From: Alphaproteobacteria bacterium
GTDB taxonomy: Bacteria > Pseudomonadota > Alphaproteobacteria > SMXP01
Direction of reading: 5' to 3'
Assembly (NCBI GenBank): GCA_004356335.1
Contig: SMXP01000002.1
Span: 1 to 5,725 of the forward strand
Length of the DNA stretch: 5,725 nt
Made by a program: the position numbers and the translations under genes. Of this stretch, positions 1-5,665 are shown piece by piece (position 1 is the stretch's first letter; each line of letters starts with the position of its first letter). The notes beneath the pieces were generated by a model. That model was not told the DNA's origin. It saw nothing but the letters and a program-made list of their open reading frames with translations, and did not search any database.

Positions 1-1878
1 CGCCGGCTTGCCGCTTACCGGTACCGAAGTGGTCGGTTCGTCGCTCGACGACGCATCGCCGTCTTCCGGCCGAGATGGCTGCTTGCCTGCCAACAAATCT
101 TTGATTTCTTCGCCGCTCAAGGTTTCATATTCCAACAAACCGCCGGCAATGACGTGCAATTGGTCCGTCTTTTCCTCCAAAATAGATCGCGCCTTGGCAT
201 AGCCTTCATCGACGATACGACGAATTTCGTTATCGATCCGCCGCGCGGTTTCCTCTGAAACATTCTGGGTCTGAGTTACCGAGTGGCCTAAGAAAATTTC
301 TTGCTGGTTGTCGCCATAACTAAGCGGCCCCAGAGCCTCGCTTAGACCCCAACGGGTCACCATGGCACGGGCCAGTTTTGTTGCCTGCTCGATATCCGAT
401 GCCGCGCCTGAGGTTACCTGCTCTTTGCCGAAAATAATTTCTTCGGCTATGCGGCCGCCCATCATAATGGCCAGCCGCGCTTTTATTTGTTGCAGACTTA
501 AAGATAGTTGATCCCTTTCGGGCAATTGCATCACCATGCCAAGCGCCTGTCCGCGCGGAATGATGGTCGCCTTATGGACCGGATCGGCACCGACCACGGT
601 TAAAGCCACGAGCGCGTGACCGCCTTCATGGTAGGCCGTAAGTCGCTTTTCGTCCTCGGTCATGACCATAGAGCGCCGTTCGGCACCCATCATGATTTTG
701 TCTTTGGCATCTTCGAATTCAAGCATGGTGACGAGACGCCGATTGCGCCGGGCCGCCAACAACGCCGATTCGTTCACAAGGTTGGCCAGATCGGCACCCG
801 AAAAGCCCGGCGTGCCGCGTGCGATGGTGCGGGCGTTCACATCCGGCGCGGTGGGAACCTTGCGCATGTGAACCTTCAAGATCTTTTCGCGGCCAATAAT
901 GTCCGGGTTCGGAACGACAATCTGACGGTCGAACCGACCGGGTCTTAAGAGAGCCGGATCCAACACATCCGGACGGTTGGTCGCCGCAATCAGAATGACG
1001 CCTTCATTGGCCTCAAATCCGTCCATTTCGACCAGAAGCTGGTTCAGTGTCTGCTCGCGCTCATCATTACCGCCGCCAAGTCCTGCCCCACGATGGCGGC
1101 CGACCGCATCGATCTCGTCGATAAAGATGATGCAGGGGGCATTTTTCTTAGCTTGCTCAAACATGTCCCGAACGCGGCTGGCGCCGACACCGACAAACAT
1201 TTCGACGAAATCGGAACCCGAAATCGTAAAGAAGGGAACGTTCGCTTCGCCGGCAATGGCGCGGGCCAGTAAGGTTTTGCCGGTGCCGGGAGGACCGATC
1301 AACAGCGCCCCTTTTGGAATCTTGCCGCCCAGGCGTTGAAACTTCATGGGATCTTTCAGAAAATCGACGATTTCCTGAAGTTCTTCTTTGGCTTCATCGA
1401 CCCCGGCTACGTCGTCAAACGTCACCCGGCCTTGCCGTTCGGTCAGCAGCTTCGCTTTGGACTTGCCAAAACCCATGGCACGGCCGCCACCGGACTGCAT
1501 CTGGCGCATGAAAAAGACCCAGACGCCGATCAACAGCAACATGGGGAACCAGGACACCAAGACGCCGAGCAGAGTCGGCACATTGTCGTCCAGCGGTTCG
1601 GCTTTGATATTGACGCCGCTATCATAAAGGCGCGGGACCAGCATGCTGTCGTTGGGCGGGGCGCGCGTGACAAAGGTTTTGCCATCCCGATACTGACCGG
1701 TTACGCGCTCTCCCTGGATCGTCACGTCGGTGACGGTGCCTTGATCCACCGCGCTCAAAAGTTCGGTATAGGTGATCTCTTGGGCCAAGTCGCGCTGCGG
1801 CGGCCCCTGGAAGAGCTGAAACAGCATGACCAACAAGATCACAATAATGCCCCAAAGTGCCAGATTTCTCAGGTTCAT
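1..1878 (-). CDS. ftsH: ATP-dependent zinc metalloprotease FtsH, 3' end outside window
   Basis: FtsH is a hexameric inner-membrane AAA+ protease that extracts and degrades membrane and short-lived cytosolic proteins. I translated the minus strand from the ATG at 1878-1876: 626 codons stay open to position 1, so only a short C-terminal tail should be missing. Visible parts in order: membrane segment 1 (about residues 5-23), periplasmic domain (about 25-100), membrane segment 2 (about 103-124), Walker A GPPGTGKT (195-202), pore loop MFVGVG around F228, Walker B IIFIDEID (250-257), second region of homology N301 to R318 with arginine fingers R312 and R315, zinc site HEGGH (417-421) and third zinc ligand D495 in ASDIEQAT. 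The spacing matches the family residue for residue. The tail from about 600 is Ser/Asp/Pro-rich. It follows tilS by 129 bp; its Shine-Dalgarno is weak (GAAGAGA, about 12 nt upstream). All catalytic residues are present, so it should be active. Confidence 0.98.
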   Translation of the reverse strand, partial: MNLRNLALWGIIVILLVMLFQLFQGPPQRDLAQEITYTELLSAVDQGTVTDVTIQGERVTGQYRDGKTFVTRAPPNDSMLVPRLYDSGVNIKAEPLDDNVPTLLGVLVSWFPMLLLIGVWVFFMRQMQSGGGRAMGFGKSKAKLLTERQGRVTFDDVAGVDEAKEELQEIVDFLKDPMKFQRLGGKIPKGALLIGPPGTGKTLLARAIAGEANVPFFTISGSDFVEMFVGVGASRVRDMFEQAKKNAPCIIFIDEIDAVGRHRGAGLGGGNDEREQTLNQLLVEMDGFEANEGVILIAATNRPDVLDPALLRPGRFDRQIVVPNPDIIGREKILKVHMRKVPTAPDVNARTIARGTPGFSGADLANLVNESALLAARRNRRLVTMLEFEDAKDKIMMGAERRSMVMTEDEKRLTAYHEGGHALVALTVVGADPVHKATIIPRGQALGMVMQLPERDQLSLSLQQIKARLAIMMGGRIAEEIIFGKEQVTSGAASDIEQATKLARAMVTRWGLSEALGPLSYGDNQQEIFLGHSVTQTQNVSEETARRIDNEIRRIVDEGYAKARSILEEKTDQLHVIAGGLLEYETLSGEEIKDLLAGKQPSRPEDGDASSSDEPTTSVPVSGKPA

Positions 1879-1904
1879 AAAGCGTTCAATCTCTTCAAAT
1901 TACC

Positions 1905-1932
1905 AATTTAGCGGCTGATGACGGCAAGCCAA
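1905..1932 (-). promoter_or_regulatory. Weak candidate promoter in the tilS-ftsH gap
   Basis: Reading the minus strand, TTGGCT is followed after 16 nt by TAAATT, a loose match to a housekeeping -35/-10 pair, 27 nt upstream of the ftsH ATG. The 129-bp gap (1879-2007) is long enough for a separate ftsH promoter and is the only junction here without a repeat element. The match is weak and could be chance. Confidence 0.2.
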
Positions 1933-2007
1933 CGACCAAGAATACCATCAAGACATAGGCACATTTGAATTTTTTACCACCCATCGTCCCGGTTCCCGGC
2001 CGAATGA

Positions 2008-3465
2008 TCACGATTGCTCAAGACCAGCATTAACGTCTTTTCGGTTAACAAGACAACCACCTGGGGCCCCAATAAACTTGACGTCGAATCGAGCAGGCGC
2101 CGCCAAATCCCCGGGGAATAAAGCATTTTTGATGATTCCGAAGGGCGCCGCCGCCGCCAGTTCATCGCCCACCCATAAAGCCGGCAGGGTCGCGCGCACC
2201 TCATGGGGAAATCCGTGCGGCACCGCATGGGATAGCCGGTCGGGCCCCAGGGTTTGGTTGATTTGGCGCCATCCCGCCCGGCCGAGCGGCCGAACATCGC
2301 CGTTCCAATCGGGATTACGACCCCTTTGGTCCGGCGCAAGGGTGAGTTGAAACCGATTGTCCCAGGTCACTGTCTGACCAAAACCGATCTGCACTGTTTG
2401 ATCGCGCTCGGCCAATCGCTGATTGAGGGCGCGTAATTCGCGCACGATCAAGAACCGGCCGTGACAATCCGGCGACAGGATACGGCACCCCGCCAATGTG
2501 CGCCCTCGGCCAAAACGAGTGTGGTCCGACCGGTCCGCCTGCATGGCGTCAAACAGCCTGACCAATCGATCATAGCGCGGCGGAAAGGCGGCACCGCCGA
2601 TGGTCATAAGCAGACGACTTAGCGCCCGCAAGGCCAGCTCGTCGGACGCGGTGAAAAGTGCCGCGCCGTCGACCCTGACATAACCGGCGTCATGAAATAC
2701 CGCTGCTTGCGCACACAGCGCATCCGTGGCGCGCGTCAAGGCGCTACGCGCCCGGGCCATATGTACTGCCGTCTGTGCCAGACGTTCCACCGTAATCCCC
2801 TCGGGCGCCAAAAGCGCCAAAGCCCGGCGCATGCGAACCCGGCCGTATTGCATGTCCTGATTGCTGGGGTCTTCGATCCAGGGATGGTCGAACGCCTTCA
2901 ATGTGGCCATGACACGCTCACGCAACACGCCCAAGAGCGGCCGGACCAGGCGAATATGCCGCAAATCCGGTTGGGCTACCGGCAGATGCCCATCGCGCGC
3001 CATAGCGGCAAGGCCGTCGACGCCGCTGCCGCGCCCGAGACGTTGCAGGACGGTCTCCGCCTGGTCGTTAAGGGTATGGCCGGTGAGCACGGCGGTGATG
3101 CCATGATTCGCACAAAACTGACCAATCAAGCCATAACGGGCGTGCCTGGCCACCGCCTGAATGTTGCTGTTCGGCTTTGGGCCGTGCCACACCAGGGTTT
3201 CATGGCGAAGCCCTAGGGCCCCGGCCCAGGCGGCGACTTGGGCCGCTTCGCTTTTGGAATCGCTGCGCAGTCGATGATCGACGGTCACGACAATCGGTGC
3301 CGGATGACCTTGGCCGACCGCCCAACGAGCCGCCAACAGCATCAAGGCCGTACTATCGGGCCCGCCCGACACGGCCAATGCCCAATCATCAGGCAAGCCA
3401 AGATCGGTCACAAACATTTGGAATTCTTCAGGCGCAATCGGTAACGGCCCGGCACGCTCAGACAT
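2008..3465 (-). CDS. tilS: tRNA(Ile)-lysidine synthetase TilS
   Basis: TilS attaches lysine to C34 of the CAU-anticodon tRNA-Ile using ATP, giving lysidine, so that the tRNA reads AUA and is charged with Ile rather than Met. The 485-residue product has the N-type ATP pyrophosphatase loop SGGPDS (33-38), VTVDHRLRSDS (60-70), the RHARY segment (107-111), and TGHTLNDQAET (128-138) with H130, D134 and E137 matching the family active site. RLGRGSG follows at 142-148 and a WIEDPSNQD motif lies further on. It is somewhat longer than the roughly 430 residues of the E. coli enzyme, with a divergent C-terminal domain, as is common in alphaproteobacteria. I chose the ATG at 3465; a TTG two codons upstream (3471) is in frame but less likely. 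Only 15 nt separate this ATG from repeat E, and the best Shine-Dalgarno there is a poor GGA. The stop is TGA. Confidence 0.95.
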   Translation of the reverse strand: MSERAGPLPIAPEEFQMFVTDLGLPDDWALAVSGGPDSTALMLLAARWAVGQGHPAPIVVTVDHRLRSDSKSEAAQVAAWAGALGLRHETLVWHGPKPNSNIQAVARHARYGLIGQFCANHGITAVLTGHTLNDQAETVLQRLGRGSGVDGLAAMARDGHLPVAQPDLRHIRLVRPLLGVLRERVMATLKAFDHPWIEDPSNQDMQYGRVRMRRALALLAPEGITVERLAQTAVHMARARSALTRATDALCAQAAVFHDAGYVRVDGAALFTASDELALRALSRLLMTIGGAAFPPRYDRLVRLFDAMQADRSDHTRFGRGRTLAGCRILSPDCHGRFLIVRELRALNQRLAERDQTVQIGFGQTVTWDNRFQLTLAPDQRGRNPDWNGDVRPLGRAGWRQINQTLGPDRLSHAVPHGFPHEVRATLPALWVGDELAAAAPFGIIKNALFPGDLAAPARFDVKFIGAPGGCLVNRKDVNAGLEQS

Positions 3466-3480
3466 GGTCAATTGTCCAAT

Positions 3481-3608
3481 TAGAGTGTTTCCAGGAAAAG
3501 CATGCCCCGGCGAAGGCCGGGGTGGATGCCGGTTTTCCGTCCGGAAACACGATAAAATTAGGATTCTAGAGCATTTTCATGAGTCAACTAATCTTGAAAA
3601 TGCCCTAG
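3481..3608 (+). repeat. RIME-like two-hairpin repeat, copy E, enlarged
   Basis: This copy has the same plan as A-C but points the other way. Hairpin 1 pairs GTGTTTCC-AGGAAAA with TTTTCC-GTCCGGAAACAC; a linker at about 3551-3565 follows. Hairpin 2 pairs CTAGAGCATTTTCA (3566-3579) with TGAAAATGCCCTAG (3595-3608), 13 of 14 positions matching, around a 15-nt loop. At 128 bp it is 23 bp longer than A or B because a GC-rich palindrome sits in the loop of hairpin 1. It fills nearly the whole cpoB-tilS gap, and its right end supplies the cpoB stop codon (TAG on the minus strand, 3605-3607). Hairpin 2 would form in the mRNA right after cpoB and might protect the 3' end. It has no U-tract, so a classic terminator is not supported. 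Confidence 0.85.
3505..3522. repeat. GC palindrome nested in the loop of repeat E
   Basis: CCCCGG-CGAAGG-CCGGGG is a perfect 6-bp stem with a 6-nt loop. Outside it GCAT and ATGC can pair further. From memory it resembles a short dispersed palindrome common in alphaproteobacterial genomes (CCCGGCGAAGGCCGGG type), so it may be a second repeat that entered the element. Confidence 0.6.
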
Positions 3609-4675
3609 CCGCACCCGGCTTTTGATTTTTCCACTGTGACCCGCTGAACGATCGCCTGGGATGCCCCGGGGAATCGTCTGTCGAGCTCGCTGAAAGTGGT
3701 ACAGGCGGCATCGGTTTCCTGCAAAGCAGCCAGCGACATACCAAGCTTCAGAAGTGTATCCGCTCCCCGTGGATTGCTTGGATACTTGGCCAACCCGTCG
3801 GCAAAGGCCTGGCCGGCCTGCCGATAGGCGCCGCGCACGTAAAACGCCTCGCCCAACCAATATTGCGCTTCGCCGGCCAGCTGGTCATCGCCATATTCTT
3901 CGAGAAACTTGGAAAATGCGCTTTCCGCACCGGCGAAATCGCCCGCCATAAGCCTGGATTTGGCGGTTTCATAAAGCTCACCCGCCGTTCCGGGCAATTG
4001 ACCGACGGGCAATGTACCGAGGGTTTGGGGGGCACCGGCGGTTTGAACGGTGGTATTGTAGCTTTGCGATCCAATTGTGACGTCGGACGGCCGCGGCACT
4101 GAGGTCACCATCGGGACACTGGAATCGAATGGGGCCACCCCGGGGGCTTGTCCCGCCGTGCTCAAGTTGGAAATTCCCAATGCTTGCTCCGCCGCGCCGA
4201 GACGAAAATTTGCATCCCTGGCAAGCACTTGGAGATTACGCTCCACTTGGCCCACGCGAAAACCGAGCTGTTCAATCTGTCCCGTGAGATGGCTGATGGA
4301 TTCTTCCAGCTCGGTCAGGCGCACGGACAATCGCGCGGTCGCGGTCGAGTCGGCCGGCGCCGCTGGTATTTGAGAGCCGGTATTTCTGCGGCTGTAATTG
4401 GAATAAAGCTCACGCTGCACGTCCTGCAGATCTCTTTCCAGGCGCTCCAATTTGTGGTTGAGCGCTTGCATATCCGCCGTCTGAGACCAAGCAAGGGGCG
4501 TCGAGAACGTCAAACCGGCAATCAACGCCACCACGGCTAGAGCGTTTCCGAACGTAACAGACTCGCGAAAACGCTCTAAATCCTTGTTTGGTCGCCCATT
4601 CGGACGGAAAACCGGTGCCCACTTTTCCTGAATGCGCTTTAAAGATCGAATGATAAATAAGGACGAGGAAGTCAT
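3605..4675 (-). CDS. cpoB: Cell division coordinator CpoB (YbgF, Tol-Pal associated), 5' end carries a repeat-encoded insert
   Basis: CpoB is a periplasmic protein that binds TolA and links outer-membrane constriction to septal peptidoglycan synthesis. From the ATG at 4675 the product has 356 residues (a TTG two codons upstream is less likely). Residues 1-11 are a short N-terminus; about 12-47 are encoded by repeat A and are charged. The hydrophobic core VVALIAGLTF lies at 48-57, with probable cleavage after A-W-S (64). Two coiled-coil stretches follow (about 66-92 and 113-160), the first matching the YbgF trimerisation helix, then a Ser/Pro/Thr/Gly-rich linker and three TPR-like repeats from about 232 (GELYETAKSRLMAGDFAGAE; AQYWLGEAFYVRGAYRQA; LLKLGMSLAALQETDAA). 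The TPR part and its place after pal make the identity firm. The signal peptide is abnormally long. Removing the 105 bp of repeat A keeps frame and gives an ordinary signal peptide. The TAG stop lies in repeat E. Confidence 0.93.
   Translation of the reverse strand: MTSSSLFIIRSLKRIQEKWAPVFRPNGRPNKDLERFRESVTFGNALAVVALIAGLTFSTPLAWSQTADMQALNHKLERLERDLQDVQRELYSNYSRRNTGSQIPAAPADSTATARLSVRLTELEESISHLTGQIEQLGFRVGQVERNLQVLARDANFRLGAAEQALGISNLSTAGQAPGVAPFDSSVPMVTSVPRPSDVTIGSQSYNTTVQTAGAPQTLGTLPVGQLPGTAGELYETAKSRLMAGDFAGAESAFSKFLEEYGDDQLAGEAQYWLGEAFYVRGAYRQAGQAFADGLAKYPSNPRGADTLLKLGMSLAALQETDAACTTFSELDRRFPGASQAIVQRVTVEKSKAGCG
4537..4641 (-). repeat. RIME-like two-hairpin repeat, copy A, inside cpoB
   Basis: This 105-bp copy lies wholly within the cpoB reading frame. 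On the + strand it starts CTAGAGCG (4537) and ends GCTTTA (4641). Hairpin 2 pairs TAGAGCGTTT with AAAACGCTCTA. Hairpin 1 pairs CCCATTC...GGAAAA with TTTTCC-TGAATG around CCGGTGCCCAC. The hairpin-2 half differs from copy B at about three positions over 58 nt, while the hairpin-1 half is almost the same as copy C. As 35 codons without a stop it is tolerated in frame and encodes residues about 12-47 of CpoB, including RPNKDLERFR. Confidence 0.9.
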
Positions 4676-4699
4676 GTTCAATCCGTTCGAGCTTGAGAC

Positions 4700-4804
4700 C
4701 TAGAGCGTTTCCGAACTTAACAGAATCGCGAAAACGCTCTAAGTCCTTGTTTGGTCGCATTTTCTTAACGCGAACCGGTGTCCACTTCGCTCGAAAATGC
4801 TCTA
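4700..4804 (-). repeat. RIME-like two-hairpin repeat, copy B
   Basis: A 105-bp copy just upstream of cpoB, ending 24 nt before its ATG and lying 58 bp from copy A in the same orientation. Hairpin 2 (4701-4742) is nearly identical to that of copy A. Hairpin 1 has a different stem, GCATTTTC paired with GAAAATGC, and a GCGAA/TTCGC inner stem around the shared loop CCGGTGTCCAC. The ends are CTAGAGC and GCTCTA. Confidence 0.9.
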
Positions 4805-4895
4805 ACAACAACCAGCTGACCTTATACCAAAGATGGTCAAAATTGAGGCGCCCGCTCATGGGCCGATCTGCCGGCAAAACGATGCCGGGCGGCGG
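4805..4895. other. Gap between repeats B and D; no gene seen
   Basis: The 254-bp pal-cpoB gap holds repeats B and D and this 91-bp stretch. It contains a short inverted repeat, TGACC (4817-4821) with GGTCA (4835-4839), enclosing TATACCAA. I see no supported start codon with a ribosome binding site and no gene here. Confidence 0.5.
4871..4888. repeat. Small hairpin downstream of pal
   Basis: CCGGCA (4871-4876) and TGCCGG (4883-4888) pair perfectly around AAACGA. It lies about 50 nt past the pal stop. No run of T follows on the minus strand, so a Rho-independent terminator is not supported. Confidence 0.4.
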
Positions 4896-4929
4896 CTAGA
4901 GCGTTTCCGGTTTTGATGGAATCAAAACC
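4896..4929. repeat. Fragment D of a RIME-like hairpin after pal
   Basis: It starts CTAGAGCGTTTCCG, as do copies A and B, then forms a perfect 9-bp hairpin, GGTTTTGAT (4909-4917) with ATCAAAACC (4921-4929) around GGA. The expected closing arm GGAAACGCTCTA is replaced by TGACCCCTAA, which runs into the pal stop codon (4936-4938). It is therefore a partial or decayed half element. It could act as a 3' mRNA hairpin for pal. Confidence 0.65.
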
Positions 4930-4935
4930 TGACCC

Positions 4936-5424
4936 CTAAGACGCGGCCCCGCCGGTCACCACCGTCATACCCCGGCGATTTTGAGCCCAGGCATCTTGGT
5001 TGGAACCGAGCACGGCCGGTCGTTCCTTGCCGTAGGAAATCGTTGTGATCCGCGACGGATTGATACCCAGACTCACGAGATAATCCTTGGCCGCGTTGGC
5101 CCGTCGGGCGCCCAGGGCCAGGTTATATTCCCGGGTTCCCCGTTCATCGCAATGGCCCTCGATGGTCACCGTGACGTTGGAATAGGACTTCAACCACGCC
5201 GCCTGCCGCTCCAATGTGGCCTGGGCGGCCGGTCTGAGATTGTATCTGTCATAATCGAACAGAACCCGGTTGCCGACATTGACTTCAAGGTCGCCGATCG
5301 ACCCGGGAAGAACCTCTCTATCACCGGTTACCCTATCGGTCGCTATCGACGACGCACAGGCCGCCAGCAACAACAAGGCCGTTCCAAGGCCCACATATTT
5401 CGCCGCAATTTTAGTTAGGCTCAT
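4936..5424 (-). CDS. pal: Peptidoglycan-associated lipoprotein Pal
   Basis: Pal is an outer-membrane lipoprotein that binds peptidoglycan and TolB, tethering the outer membrane during division. The 162-residue product has a lipoprotein signal peptide (K5 and K9, hydrophobic core about 11-21) ending in lipobox LAAC with the modified Cys at 23. There is a short linker and an OmpA-like domain from about residue 50: VLFDYDRYNL (54-63), then IEGHCDERGT (88-97), then YNLALGARRA (100-109). D93 and R108 correspond to the residues that hold diaminopimelate in OmpA-family domains. Length and HCDERGT motif are typical of alphaproteobacterial Pal. The ATG start is set by a good GGGGAG site 9 nt upstream and by the lipoprotein signal. 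It follows tolB by 241 bp, a wide gap for this operon, and ends in TAG beside repeat fragment D. Confidence 0.97.
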   Translation of the reverse strand: MSLTKIAAKYVGLGTALLLLAACASSIATDRVTGDREVLPGSIGDLEVNVGNRVLFDYDRYNLRPAAQATLERQAAWLKSYSNVTVTIEGHCDERGTREYNLALGARRANAAKDYLVSLGINPSRITTISYGKERPAVLGSNQDAWAQNRRGMTVVTGGAAS

Positions 5425-5433
5425 CGCCGATCA

Positions 5434-5439
5434 CTCCCC
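5434..5439 (-). promoter_or_regulatory. Ribosome binding site of pal
   Basis: GGGGAG on the minus strand, 9 nt before the pal ATG. It is the clearest Shine-Dalgarno in the window and fixes the pal start. Confidence 0.75.
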
Positions 5440-5459
5440 GCTGGAATTGCTCATCACTA

Positions 5460-5485
5460 TACGAACAATCCGTAAATTATTCGTA
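5460..5485. promoter_or_regulatory. 26-bp palindrome in the pal leader
   Basis: TACGAACAA (5460-5468) and TTATTCGTA (5477-5485) form a 9-bp stem, all Watson-Crick except one G-U pair on the minus-strand RNA, around an 8-nt loop. It sits 35 nt upstream of the pal ATG in an AT-rich stretch and is unrelated to the RIME-like repeats. It could be a protein-binding operator or a leader RNA hairpin; a TATAGT at its promoter-distal edge could be a -10 box, but I see no good -35. Confidence 0.4.
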
Positions 5486-5550
5486 GATAAATCCCCAGAC
5501 ACAGCCGCCGCAATAAAATGGCCGCCGGCGCCAAATTTGTGCCCTTGAGT

Positions 5551-5654
5551 CTAGAGCACGTTGACAAAAGATGGAATCCCTAACGTACTCTAAGTCTTTG
5601 TTTGGTCGCCCATTCGGACGGAAAACCGGGTCCACTTTTCCTGAATGGGCTCTA
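5551..5654 (-). repeat. RIME-like two-hairpin repeat, copy C
   Basis: A 104-bp copy between tolB and pal, 11 nt past the tolB stop. Hairpin 1 pairs GCCCATTC...GGAAAA with TTTTCC-TGAATGGGC and is close to copy A, with one base lost in the loop. Hairpin 2 has a changed stem, TAGAGCACGTT with AACGTACTCTA, around a longer loop. The ends are CTAGAGC and GCTCTA, and the orientation is the same as A and B. Confidence 0.88.
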
Positions 5655-5665
5655 ACCGCCGGGTT

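Noticed and set aside
616..630. FtsH zinc site HEGGH instead of the textbook HEAGH.
   Set aside because: It fits the HEXXH rule and such a variant is not unusual in FtsH; other catalytic residues are intact.
1336..1911. A 191-codon open frame on the + strand.
   Set aside because: It lies antisense to the clear FtsH coding sequence, with no recognisable motif; high-GC antisense shadow.
1953..1959. CCTATGT on the minus strand upstream of ftsH, resembling an alphaproteobacterial heat-shock sigma -10 box.
   Set aside because: No TTG-type -35 element at the required 17-18 nt distance.
2692..3216. A 174-codon open frame on the + strand.
   Set aside because: Antisense shadow of tilS, no domain, no ribosome binding site.
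3566..3608. Hairpin 2 of repeat E as a Rho-independent terminator for cpoB.
   Set aside because: The stem is strong but no T-run follows it on the minus strand, and the same structure occurs inside the cpoB coding region as copy A.
4410..4877. A 155-codon open frame on the minus strand overlapping the cpoB 5' end, with a peptide similar to the CpoB insert (RPNKDLERFR).
   Set aside because: It overlaps cpoB in another frame and has no domain. The similar peptide arises because repeat B encodes nearly the same sequence as repeat A.
3481..5654. The recurring repeats as a CRISPR array or insertion-sequence ends.
   Set aside because: Spacing is irregular, genes lie between copies, orientation varies, the copies are themselves double hairpins, and no transposase or Cas gene is present.
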